From Pseudomonadota bacterium (GTDB lineage: Bacteria > Pseudomonadota > Gammaproteobacteria > Pseudomonadales > Azotimanducaceae), in the NCBI GenBank assembly GCA_027622495.1, contig JAQBYL010000276.1, forward strand, positions 1 to 5,932: DNA of 5,932 bases. The letters run 5' to 3'. The translations under genes and the position numbers were made by a program. Each line of letters opens with the position of its first letter. Within the stretch, counting starts at the first letter, position 1. Below the pieces are notes generated by a model that saw only the letters and a list, made by a program, of their open reading frames with translations, did no database searches and was not told where the DNA came from. Shown here one piece after another: positions 1-5,689 of this stretch.

Positions 1-1
1 G

Positions 2-1111
2 AACTTTGATGAATGGTATGCGGCTGCATCAAGTCTGCAGCTGCAGACGTTCAACACAATGTACGCAGACGCCGATGGCAATATCTTCTATCTGTATAAC
101 GGCACCGTCGCCAAACGGAAGACGGGGGTGGATTGGACCAAACCGGTAGATGGGTCTGACCCGGAGATGGAGTGGGCTGACTTCCACAGCATTGATGAAC
201 TGCCACAGGTGCTCAATCCTGCGTCTGGCTTTATGCAGAACTGTAACTCGTCGCCGTTCACAACCACCGATGACGGCAATCCTTCCATGACGGACTTTCC
301 AGGTTACATGGTTGAGGATGCGACGGACGACAAACGCCGCGCCAAGTTATCGCGCTGGTTACTGCGAAAGGCAAAGGATGTCACCTTCGAGGACTGGCAG
401 CAGATGGCCTACGACACCACCCTCTACTGGCCGATGACTGAACTGCCCCGCTATGAGCGCTGGTTCGCACAGCTTGAAGACGCGGATCTCACCCGACGGG
501 TAAAACCTCTGCTCGATCATCTGCTCGACTGGGACTACCGCAGTGAGCTTGATTCAACTCAAGCCACACTCGCGGTGGCCTGGTACGAAGAACTCTATGG
601 TCGCGGGTATCCGGTTGAGACCCTGAAAGCGGAATTCACCCACGACATCCCGGCTCGTTTTGATGCGCTTGTCAACGCGGCGAAAAAGCTCGAAGACCGG
701 TACGGTACCTGGAAGATGCCCTATGGGGATGTTCACCGTATACAGCGCCATGCGCCATATGCCAGTGCCGCCGAGGTGCCGTTCGATGATCAGTTGCCGA
801 GCCTCGGGATTGCTGGCGTGCGCGGCCCGCTCGGTGTTGCGTTTACGGTCTACCACACGCCACCCACCGACCAGGCTCACAGGCAGCACGAATATGCAGT
901 CACCGGATCCTCATACATGGCCGTGTACGAATTTCGCCCGAATGGGGTGCGCGCAGCCAGCTACCTGCATTACGGCCAGAGTCACGATCCTGCCTCACCG
1001 CACTTTTTCGATCAGGCAGTACTACTCTCCGAGCGCCGCTTTAAACCTGCCTGGTTTGCCTGGTCTGATGTGGTGGCCAATACCCATCGAGCGTACCATC
1101 CCGGAGAATAA
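2..1111 (+). CDS. Penicillin amidase/acylase family N-terminal-nucleophile hydrolase, 5'-truncated
   Basis: This is the C-terminal part of a penicillin-amidase-family acylase (the family of penicillin G, cephalosporin and acyl-homoserine lactone acylases). These are exported enzymes that cut themselves into alpha and beta chains and hydrolyse an amide bond with an N-terminal Ser of the beta chain. The frame is open from base 2, giving 369 codons; the ATG at 59 is an internal Met, not the start. The signal peptide, alpha chain and nucleophile Ser lie outside the window. Visible family features are FNTMYADADGNIFYLYNG (from about base 47), typical of the beta-chain core, then NPASGFMQNCNSSPF (about 212-256). 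The QNCN Asn residues (239-241, 245-247) sit where the family has its oxyanion-hole Asn. AYDTTLYWP follows at about 409. The frame ends in TAA at 1109-1111, converging on the PPOX gene. The substrate is not predictable from this fragment. Confidence 0.85.
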   Translation, partial: NFDEWYAAASSLQLQTFNTMYADADGNIFYLYNGTVAKRKTGVDWTKPVDGSDPEMEWADFHSIDELPQVLNPASGFMQNCNSSPFTTTDDGNPSMTDFPGYMVEDATDDKRRAKLSRWLLRKAKDVTFEDWQQMAYDTTLYWPMTELPRYERWFAQLEDADLTRRVKPLLDHLLDWDYRSELDSTQATLAVAWYEELYGRGYPVETLKAEFTHDIPARFDALVNAAKKLEDRYGTWKMPYGDVHRIQRHAPYASAAEVPFDDQLPSLGIAGVRGPLGVAFTVYHTPPTDQAHRQHEYAVTGSSYMAVYEFRPNGVRAASYLHYGQSHDPASPHFFDQAVLLSERRFKPAWFAWSDVVANTHRAYHPGE

Positions 1112-1130
1112 CCAGAGACTTTCCGCGGAA

Positions 1131-1147
1131 CGCCGCAAAAACCGGCG
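1131..1147. terminator. Small GC hairpin in the convergent gap, possible weak bidirectional terminator
   Basis: CGCCG (1131-1135) and CGGCG (1143-1147) form a perfect 5-bp GC stem around a 7-nt loop (CAAAAAC). It lies between the stops of the acylase (ends 1111) and the minus-strand PPOX gene (ends 1154). Neither strand has a T-tract right after the stem, so it is not a classical intrinsic terminator. A terminator role is inferred from position only. Confidence 0.25.
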
Positions 1148-1153
1148 CGCTCC

Positions 1154-1564
1154 CTACTCAAGCTCGGCAGAACTCCAACCGTACCATCGCTCGGGCCGCA
1201 GGATCATGAATCTCTGACCGAGGTGGCCATCCCCTGCGACAACCTTCTGCGCTGCCTCGGCACCGCGGTAGTGGGTGTGGAGTTTCAATCGCCAATCCCT
1301 GGTGGCGGTATCGCCGAGCTCGCACGGACCTTCAGCCGTCACATGAAAAGCTCCGTTGCCACGCTTGTCGACGCACAGCGCTGCGCGACCATTCAGTTCA
1401 ACGTGGCGCATCTTGGCCGAATTCTTTCCGCCGATGATCTCGAATCCCTGCCCCGTCCACAGGTACCACACCGGGACTGCGTGGGGGCGACCTTTTGCGT
1501 CAACTGTGGCCAGAACTGCGGTATTGGGTTGTCTCAGAAACTCGTCCCGTAGATCGCTCTTCAC
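1154..1564 (-). CDS. PPOX-class (pyridoxamine 5'-phosphate oxidase-like) flavin/F420 split-barrel protein
   Basis: This 136-residue protein has the fold signature of the PPOX/FMN-binding split-barrel superfamily, whose members bind FMN or F420 and often reduce or oxidise small molecules. The N-terminal strand pair NTAVLATVDAKGRPHAVPVWY (residues 14-34, with the gap at GRP) is the usual first hairpin. The next segment (FEIIGGKNSAKMRHVELNGRAALCV) and the C-terminal RFMILRPERWYGW (118-130) fit the same fold. The length is normal for a stand-alone small PPOX protein. The start is GTG at 1564-1562, preceded on the minus strand by GAGGGAG at a 7-nt spacing, which is a strong ribosome site. The gene converges on the acylase and diverges from the methyltransferase, so it is probably a single-gene unit. 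FMN or F420 cannot be decided here. The substrate is unknown. Confidence 0.82.
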   Translation of the reverse strand: MKSDLRDEFLRQPNTAVLATVDAKGRPHAVPVWYLWTGQGFEIIGGKNSAKMRHVELNGRAALCVDKRGNGAFHVTAEGPCELGDTATRDWRLKLHTHYRGAEAAQKVVAGDGHLGQRFMILRPERWYGWSSAELE

Positions 1565-1598
1565 TCGCGCGCTCCCTCAAGCCTGTGATACTGGCGCG

Positions 1599-1604
1599 AT
1601 TCTA
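1599..1604 (-). promoter_or_regulatory. Possible -10 element for the PPOX gene
   Basis: On the minus strand this reads TAGAAT, 5 of 6 matches to the sigma-70 -10 consensus, about 35 nt upstream of the GTG start. I do not see a good -35 hexamer at 16-18 nt, so support is limited. Confidence 0.28.
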
Positions 1605-1620
1605 ACTGAAGAAACGAAAC

Positions 1621-1648
1621 TTGGGTTTTGGTGGTGATGAGCTACACT
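1621..1648 (+). promoter_or_regulatory. Possible sigma-70-like promoter ahead of the methyltransferase operon
   Basis: TTGGGT (1621-1626) and TACACT (1643-1648) are separated by 16 nt and match the -35 and -10 consensus at about 3 and 4 positions. It lies in the divergent intergenic region and points toward the pcm-type gene. If used, the transcript would start near 1655 and carry a leader of over 100 nt containing the short frame at 1710. This is a weak match judged by eye. Confidence 0.22.
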
Positions 1649-1709
1649 TGCGCGCACCAGGTCGCAGGGTCAAGATCTCCCAACTGACGGCAACATCAAC
1701 TGGGACGAG

Positions 1710-1772
1710 ATGTCGAAACCGCTGGTGTATGAGGAGCAGGCTGACTCGCTGGTTCGGCGTTCTCAGGCCTGA
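1710..1772 (+). CDS. Candidate 20-codon leader ORF or remnant upstream of the methyltransferase, unrecognised
   Basis: A short frame ATG...TGA encodes MSKPLVYEEQADSLVRRSQA. Its codon choice looks coding-like (mostly G or C in third positions), and the coding-like character continues upstream to about 1686 (DGNINWDE). A purine-rich GGGACGAG sits directly before the ATG, a marginal ribosome site. Its TGA (1770-1772) overlaps the GAGG at 1771-1774 that would serve the downstream CTG start, and it is in the same frame as the methyltransferase. It could be a coupled leader peptide, the end of a degraded gene or chance. I do not recognise the sequence. Confidence 0.2.
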   Translation: MSKPLVYEEQADSLVRRSQA

Positions 1773-1784
1773 GGCCAGAAACTG
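1771..1784 (+). promoter_or_regulatory. Ribosome-binding site and possible non-AUG (CTG) start for the methyltransferase
   Basis: GAGG (1771-1774) is followed by 7 nt and then CTG (1782-1784), which is in frame with the methyltransferase. No ATG, GTG or TTG occurs in this frame between the upstream TGA (1770-1772) and the GTG at 1839, and that GTG has no clear Shine-Dalgarno. Starting at CTG adds 19 residues that form a lipoprotein-like signal peptide. The GAGG also lies at the right end of a perfect 12-bp palindrome (1762-1773). Confidence 0.4.
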
Positions 1785-1838
1785 AAACTATCCGGCCTGT
1801 TTCTGATTTGCTGGCTGACTGCCGCTATTGCCTGCGGG

Positions 1839-2513
1839 GTGGAATCGGGGGTTGATGTCGTGGATCTGCAAACCCGCCTGATGACCGAAATAGACCGCGA
1901 TACGCAGGAGACCGCGGGTTACACCGGTCGGGCGGAATTGCACGAGCGGGTGCGCAACGCCATGGCAGAGGTTCCCCGTCACAAGTTTGTCGACCGGTAT
2001 GGGCCGGAAGCGGCCTACGCAAACCGACCGCTGCCCATCGGTCACAATCAGACCATATCGCAGCCCTTTATCGTTGCGCTGATGACCGATCTTCTGGACC
2101 CTCAGGTTCAACACACGGTCCTGGAAATCGGTACCGGATCCGGTTACCAGGCGGCTGTGTTGTCGACACTCGTGAACCACGTCTACACCATAGAGATCAT
2201 TCCCGAGCTGGCGGACAGTGCGCGCACGCGACTGGCGGATCTCGGCTACACCAACGTATCTGTAAAAGCAGGAGACGGTTACTTCGGCTGGCCAGAGATG
2301 GGTCCGTTCGACGGCATCATCGTCACCGCTGTGGGACCAGACATCCCGTCTGCACTGCTCGACCAGCTCAAAGTGGGTGGGCGAATGGTCCTGCCGGTCG
2401 GCACCCAGGTCTCCGCGCAGAATCTGACCGTGGTCACCAAACTGGCAGATGGCGCGTACACCACAGAAGAGGTTCTGCCGGTCGCCTTTGTGCCACTGAC
2501 AGGCGATCATTGA
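1839..2513 (+). CDS. pcm: Protein-L-isoaspartate O-methyltransferase, exported/lipoprotein type (true start possibly CTG 1782)
   Basis: The enzyme transfers a methyl group from S-adenosylmethionine to L-isoaspartyl residues, starting repair of aged proteins. From the GTG at 1839 it has 224 residues: GHNQTISQP (68-76, PCMT signature with the QTIS catalytic segment), SAM-binding motif I VLEIGTGSGYQAAVL (94-108), acidic post-motif EIIPELA, then FDGIIVTA and GGRMVLPVG. The forms GDGYFGWP and FVPLTGD near the C-terminus resemble the subclass that carries signal peptides, rather than the cytosolic E. coli type. Consistent with that, the frame upstream of the GTG encodes MKLSGLFLICWLTAAIAC-G if begun at CTG 1782 (243 residues in all). 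That is a basic start, a hydrophobic core and a lipobox AIA-C, implying a membrane-anchored periplasmic enzyme. ATG at 1881 is a poor alternative, with no ribosome site. The FAD oxidase follows after 40 nt, probably in one operon. Confidence 0.88.
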   Translation: MESGVDVVDLQTRLMTEIDRDTQETAGYTGRAELHERVRNAMAEVPRHKFVDRYGPEAAYANRPLPIGHNQTISQPFIVALMTDLLDPQVQHTVLEIGTGSGYQAAVLSTLVNHVYTIEIIPELADSARTRLADLGYTNVSVKAGDGYFGWPEMGPFDGIIVTAVGPDIPSALLDQLKVGGRMVLPVGTQVSAQNLTVVTKLADGAYTTEEVLPVAFVPLTGDH

Positions 2514-2553
2514 GCGCAGTCTGATCTAAGGTTTCACCCCGCGAGGAAAACTC

Positions 2554-3852
2554 ATGGCAGAGGCCCTTTTCACCGCAGATTTCAAACCCGAACCATATTG
2601 GTGGGATGAGGCACCGCGTCCGGTTGACGACGCGGTGTCGCTTCCCACTGAAGTCGATGTTGTGGTGGTCGGATCCGGCTATACAGGTTTGCATGCGGCC
2701 CTGCAGACGGCTCGCGCGGGTCTGGGGACGTTGGTCCTGGATTCAGATGCGCTGGGCTACGGCTGCAGCAGCCGCAACGGTGGCCAGGTTTCAACCAGCG
2801 TGAAAGGCAGCTACCCCGCCCTCGCCCGGCAATATGGTGGCGCCACCGCTTTTCGCCTGCTGCAGGAAGGTATTGACGCTCTCGATTTCCTCGACAGCTT
2901 CATCACCGATGAGGGTCTGAACTGCGCCTGGGAACGCAAGGGTCGATTCTCCGGTGCGCACAACCAGGCCGCGTACGATGCCATGGCGCTGCAGCTTGCT
3001 TTGCTTCCGCGTGAACTGGGTGTTGCCTGGCACATGGTCCCGCGAAGCGCGCAGCATTCAGAAATTGGATCGGACTACTATCACGGCGGTGCGGTGTACG
3101 CCGATCATGGCGCGTTGGACCCCGGTCGGTATCATCTTGAACTGCTCGATCGAGTCCGTGCTGCGGGTGCAGCGACAATCGGGCACTGCGCGGTCACGAA
3201 AATTGAACGGACACCTAGCGGTTTTCTGGTTCACACCGTAAAAGGCGTGGTCAAGGCAGGTAAGGTCGCCGTTGCAACGAACGGTTACACCGGCGATGTC
3301 ACGCCATGGCTTCATCGACGGGTTATACCTATCGGCAGTTACATCATCGCCACAGAACCATTTTCGGAAACTGTTGCGCAGGAGATCTCGCCGCACAACA
3401 GAGTCATGAGCGATTCACGCAAACTGGTGTTCTACTATCGTTTGTCGCCCGATCGACGACGGATGCTGTTCGGCGGTCGAGTCGCATTGAAAGAGACAGA
3501 CCCCCTGGTAAGTGCGCCTGCATTACATGCTGCGATGGGCAAAATTTTCCCGCAACTGAAAGCCGCGCGAATATCACATTCGTGGCTCGGCTTTGTTGCC
3601 TACACTTTCGACACGCTGCCCCACATAGGTGAGCATGAAGGGATCCATTACGCGATGGGTTACTGTGGCTCGGGTGTTTCGCTGGCAAGCTACTGCGGAT
3701 CGATCATGGGGCGGCGCATGTCCGGCCAGGACCAACAGGGGTCAGTTTTTGAAGAAACTACCTTCCAGACGAGACCGCTTTATTCAGGGGATCCGTGGTT
3801 CCTGCAACCCTCGGTGCTCTACTACAAGCTACGCGATCGCCTGAACGTGTAG
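2554..3852 (+). CDS. DAO-family FAD-dependent oxidoreductase, gamma-glutamylputrescine oxidase (PuuB/OrdL)-like
   Basis: This 432-residue protein belongs to the D-amino-acid-oxidase/glycine-oxidase fold family, cytosolic flavoenzymes that oxidise the C-N bond of an amine or amino acid. The N-terminal segment KPEPYWWDEAPRP resembles the PuuB/OrdL group. The FAD dinucleotide-binding motif is VVVVGSGYTG (36-45; GxGxxG at 40-45), with the ribose-binding acid D63 at the end of strand 2. GCSSRNGGQV (70-79) is the group's SxRNGGQ flavin loop. The C-terminal FAD-contact region is MGYCGSGVS (about 368-376). No signal peptide is visible. The start is ATG 2554 with GAGGA (2543-2547) 6 nt upstream, a convincing site. 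It is probably co-transcribed with the methyltransferase and ends 16 nt from the convergent ferredoxin stop. The exact substrate is unknown; a polyamine derivative is the family-based guess, and no other putrescine-pathway gene is in view. Confidence 0.85.
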   Translation: MAEALFTADFKPEPYWWDEAPRPVDDAVSLPTEVDVVVVGSGYTGLHAALQTARAGLGTLVLDSDALGYGCSSRNGGQVSTSVKGSYPALARQYGGATAFRLLQEGIDALDFLDSFITDEGLNCAWERKGRFSGAHNQAAYDAMALQLALLPRELGVAWHMVPRSAQHSEIGSDYYHGGAVYADHGALDPGRYHLELLDRVRAAGAATIGHCAVTKIERTPSGFLVHTVKGVVKAGKVAVATNGYTGDVTPWLHRRVIPIGSYIIATEPFSETVAQEISPHNRVMSDSRKLVFYYRLSPDRRRMLFGGRVALKETDPLVSAPALHAAMGKIFPQLKAARISHSWLGFVAYTFDTLPHIGEHEGIHYAMGYCGSGVSLASYCGSIMGRRMSGQDQQGSVFEETTFQTRPLYSGDPWFLQPSVLYYKLRDRLNV

Positions 3853-3868
3853 GCTCAACCAGCCGCGG

Positions 3869-4168
3869 CTATGTTATGGCCAACCCCTGCTCCACCAGCG
3901 CATCTATTCTGGCACGGACCACTTCCGGTTCTTCAAACCATTGCGCATTCAGGCTGGTGAATTCGGACGCAGCGTTCGGAACATCGTCCTCTTTGAAGAT
4001 AGCCCCAACCGGGCAGGCGGACTCACAGGCGGCGCAATCGATGCACTTGGTGGGGTGCACATAGCACATCCGGTCCACTTCATCGCTGAAAATGCAATCC
4101 ACAGGGCATACGGACACACAGGACTGGTCCTTAACGTCAATACAGGCGCTGCTGATCACATAAGTCAT
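3869..4168 (-). CDS. fdxA: Seven-iron ferredoxin, [3Fe-4S][4Fe-4S], FdxA type
   Basis: This small cytosolic electron carrier has 99 residues. Its cysteines are C9, C17, C21, C25, C42, C45, C48 and C52, with spacings x7, x3, x3, then CxxCxxCxxxCP. That is the Azotobacter ferredoxin I pattern: by analogy C9, C17 and C52 hold the 3Fe-4S cluster, C21, C42, C45 and C48 the 4Fe-4S cluster, and C25 is free. An additional Cys (C35) lies between the motifs. The CIDVKDQSC segment lacks the extra Cys of common proteobacterial FdxA (CIKC...) and looks more like the actinobacterial form. The C-terminal tail (EFTSLNAQWFEEPE...) is usual for the family. The ATG (4168-4166) has no Shine-Dalgarno; a promoter placed 7 nt away suggests leaderless expression. 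It is divergent from the P450 pair, for which it is a plausible electron donor (inference from context). Confidence 0.92.
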   Translation of the reverse strand: MTYVISSACIDVKDQSCVSVCPVDCIFSDEVDRMCYVHPTKCIDCAACESACPVGAIFKEDDVPNAASEFTSLNAQWFEEPEVVRARIDALVEQGLAIT

Positions 4169-4175
4169 GGCAGAG

Positions 4176-4205
4176 AAAATAACGGACTCGAGCGCCGTCT
4201 GGCAA
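4176..4205 (-). promoter_or_regulatory. Probable ferredoxin promoter, positioned for a leaderless transcript
   Basis: On the minus strand TTGCCA (4205-4200, 5 of 6 to the -35 consensus) is followed by an 18-nt spacer and TATTTT (4181-4176, 4 of 6 to the -10). Only 7 nt (CTCTGCC) separate the -10 from the ATG of the ferredoxin, so transcription would start at or next to the A of ATG. The gene has no Shine-Dalgarno, which fits. Confidence 0.4.
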
Positions 4206-4232
4206 CGTCTTGTGGAAATGGCTGAAATAACG
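4177..4232. repeat. Short direct repeats in the ferredoxin/P450 divergent region
   Basis: AAATAACG occurs at 4177-4184 and again at 4225-4232, 48 nt apart; the first copy overlaps the ferredoxin -10. Between them, CGTCTGG (4196-4202) and CGTCTTG (4206-4212) are a 6-of-7 direct repeat with a 10-nt period, overlapping the ferredoxin -35. The region could contain operators for a regulator controlling both directions, but the repeats are short and may be chance. Confidence 0.22.
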
Positions 4233-4267
4233 AGCTAGTTTTGAAGGAAGCGCTTGAGAGACTGCTT

Positions 4268-5689
4268 ATGTCAACACTGCAGGATTTCGTGACCACCCTG
4301 ACGATTCCATCGGATCAGGTGCAAAGTCTGGACATTCCGCTCATGCCGGAGGGCGAGGCTTACGACATGGGGCATGCCGAAGATGGGGCGCCACTCATCG
4401 ACCCACGGATCTTCGACAGCCGCGAGTTCGCCCGCAACCCCTACCCTTACTACCGCATCCTGCGGGACCACTATCCGGTGTATCACGATCAGCTGCACAA
4501 CTGCTATTACGTCACCCGCTATGAGGACATCACAGCCTGCTATTTCGATGACGAGGGGTTCAACACGATCCCCAAGGGTTCATCAAGCGGTGTTCTCGGC
4601 AACACTCAACTCGAGCTGTCCGGCATTGAACATCGCCGCAGGCGCAATCTTTACGGCCAACATCTGGTGGGCCGGGCTCTCGACAACCGCATTCCTGCCA
4701 TCCGCCGTCTCGCCGGCGAGATGATTGATGCCTGGGATGAGCCGGGTGAAAAAAACTACGTCATCGACAGCCCCGGTGTACGCACCATTGAACTCGGGCG
4801 CGCGTTTGCCAACGAGTTTCCGATCCGGGTGGTATGTGAGGTGCTCGGTTTTCCGGCGCAAGCACGTGGTGATTTTTACTACTGGTACAACTCCATGATG
4901 TCTGGTCTCGGGGGGTCAAAAACCCACCGCAAGGGTCTCGAAGCCCGTCAGCACCTGGAGGACTACGTCAGCGGTCTGGTTGAGGCACGGCGGCGCGAGC
5001 CGACTTACCTTTACGACGAGGCAGGCGACCCGGTCGGGAAAGACATCATTTCGAAACTGTGCGAAACACGGATTGACGGTGACTTTCTTTCAACCGAAGA
5101 GATCACCTCGAATATCGCCCTGGTGGTGGGGGGCGGTGGAGAAACCACGCGCGGTGCCATCCTCAACATGTGGTCGCTCCTGTTGTCGCACCCGGAGCAG
5201 TTTGATGCGGTGGCAAACGCTGACAGCCTGTGGGACGCCGCTTTTCACGAAACCCTGCGGCACTCCACGCCGATCGGAGGTCAACCGCGGCACAACACCT
5301 ACGAGGTCACGCTACACGGTGTCACGATTCCGGCAGGCTCGTTGATCAATATGGTTGATTTTTCCGCCAATCACGACGAGCGGGTGTTTGCCGAACCCGA
5401 ACAGTTCAACCTGTTCCGGGCCGATCTCTATACCGGCAAGCTGCTTCGCAGTGGTTATTCAAAGGACGGACGATGCAGCCACATGGCTTTTGGTGTGGGA
5501 CCACATCTGTGCCCCGGAGCGTGGATATCTCACCAGGAAGCAGTGGAAGGGTCACGAGTTCTGCTGGCCAGGCTCGGCAAACCGCGCCTCAATCGCGAAC
5601 GCATGCCGATGCATCCCCACACAGGCGAGCTGCCACCGATTGGTCTCACCTCGCGGCGTGATCTGTGGCTGGACGTTGATCGACCGTGA
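4268..5689 (+). CDS. Cytochrome P450 mono-oxygenase, first of a tandem pair
   Basis: This soluble bacterial P450 inserts one oxygen atom from O2 into an organic substrate using electrons from a ferredoxin. From ATG 4268 it has 473 residues, longer than the roughly 400 of many bacterial P450s because about 55 residues precede the conserved NPYPYYRILR (57-66). The I-helix oxygen-activation motif is GGGGETT (288-294, acid-Thr pair E292/T293). The K-helix ExxR is ETLR (328-331). The heme-ligand loop is FGVGPHLCPG (408-417), with axial Cys C415. I chose ATG 4268 because GAGAG ends 7 nt before it; the TTG at 4241 would add nine residues with a poor ribosome site. There is no signal or membrane anchor, so it acts in the cytoplasm. 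It diverges from the ferredoxin gene, and its TGA overlaps the start of a second P450 by 3 nt. The substrate is unknown; I cannot assign a CYP family. Confidence 0.93.
   Translation: MSTLQDFVTTLTIPSDQVQSLDIPLMPEGEAYDMGHAEDGAPLIDPRIFDSREFARNPYPYYRILRDHYPVYHDQLHNCYYVTRYEDITACYFDDEGFNTIPKGSSSGVLGNTQLELSGIEHRRRRNLYGQHLVGRALDNRIPAIRRLAGEMIDAWDEPGEKNYVIDSPGVRTIELGRAFANEFPIRVVCEVLGFPAQARGDFYYWYNSMMSGLGGSKTHRKGLEARQHLEDYVSGLVEARRREPTYLYDEAGDPVGKDIISKLCETRIDGDFLSTEEITSNIALVVGGGGETTRGAILNMWSLLLSHPEQFDAVANADSLWDAAFHETLRHSTPIGGQPRHNTYEVTLHGVTIPAGSLINMVDFSANHDERVFAEPEQFNLFRADLYTGKLLRSGYSKDGRCSHMAFGVGPHLCPGAWISHQEAVEGSRVLLARLGKPRLNRERMPMHPHTGELPPIGLTSRRDLWLDVDRP

Noticed and set aside
1121..1130. Perfect palindrome TTCCGCGGAA after the acylase stop
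   Set aside because: No loop and no T-tract; its length is compatible with chance in GC-rich DNA. The adjacent CGCCG/CGGCG hairpin is a better but still weak candidate.
660..1217. Plus-strand 185-codon frame overlapping the acylase in another frame
   Set aside because: Arg/Ser/Pro-rich out-of-frame translation; the acylase frame carries the conserved family motifs.
1223..1552. Plus-strand 109-codon open frame across the PPOX gene
   Set aside because: Antisense shadow of a clearly recognisable minus-strand PPOX protein; its translation has no family-like features.
1762..1773. 12-bp palindrome CTCAGGCCTGAG overlapping the proposed GAGG ribosome site, as an operator or translational switch
   Set aside because: A single copy with no loop for an RNA hairpin and no similar site elsewhere in the window; not enough to call a regulatory element.
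1788..2510. Minus-strand 240-codon open frame opposite the methyltransferase
   Set aside because: Shadow of the methyltransferase, whose SAM-binding and QTIS motifs are unmistakable; the antisense product is His/Arg/Gln-rich with no recognisable domain.
3861..3870. Perfect 10-bp palindrome AGCCGCGGCT in the 16-nt gap between the oxidase and ferredoxin stops, a possible bidirectional terminator
   Set aside because: With a minimal loop only 3 bp of stem remain and there is no T-tract on either side. CCGCGG is also found at several other places in the window.
3941..4225. Plus-strand 94-codon frame opposite the ferredoxin
   Set aside because: Antisense of the eight-cysteine ferredoxin; no independent support.
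4241..4267. TTG at 4241 as the start of the first P450
   Set aside because: Only a weak GAG precedes it, whereas ATG 4268 has GAGAG at a 7-nt spacing. Not excluded, but less likely.
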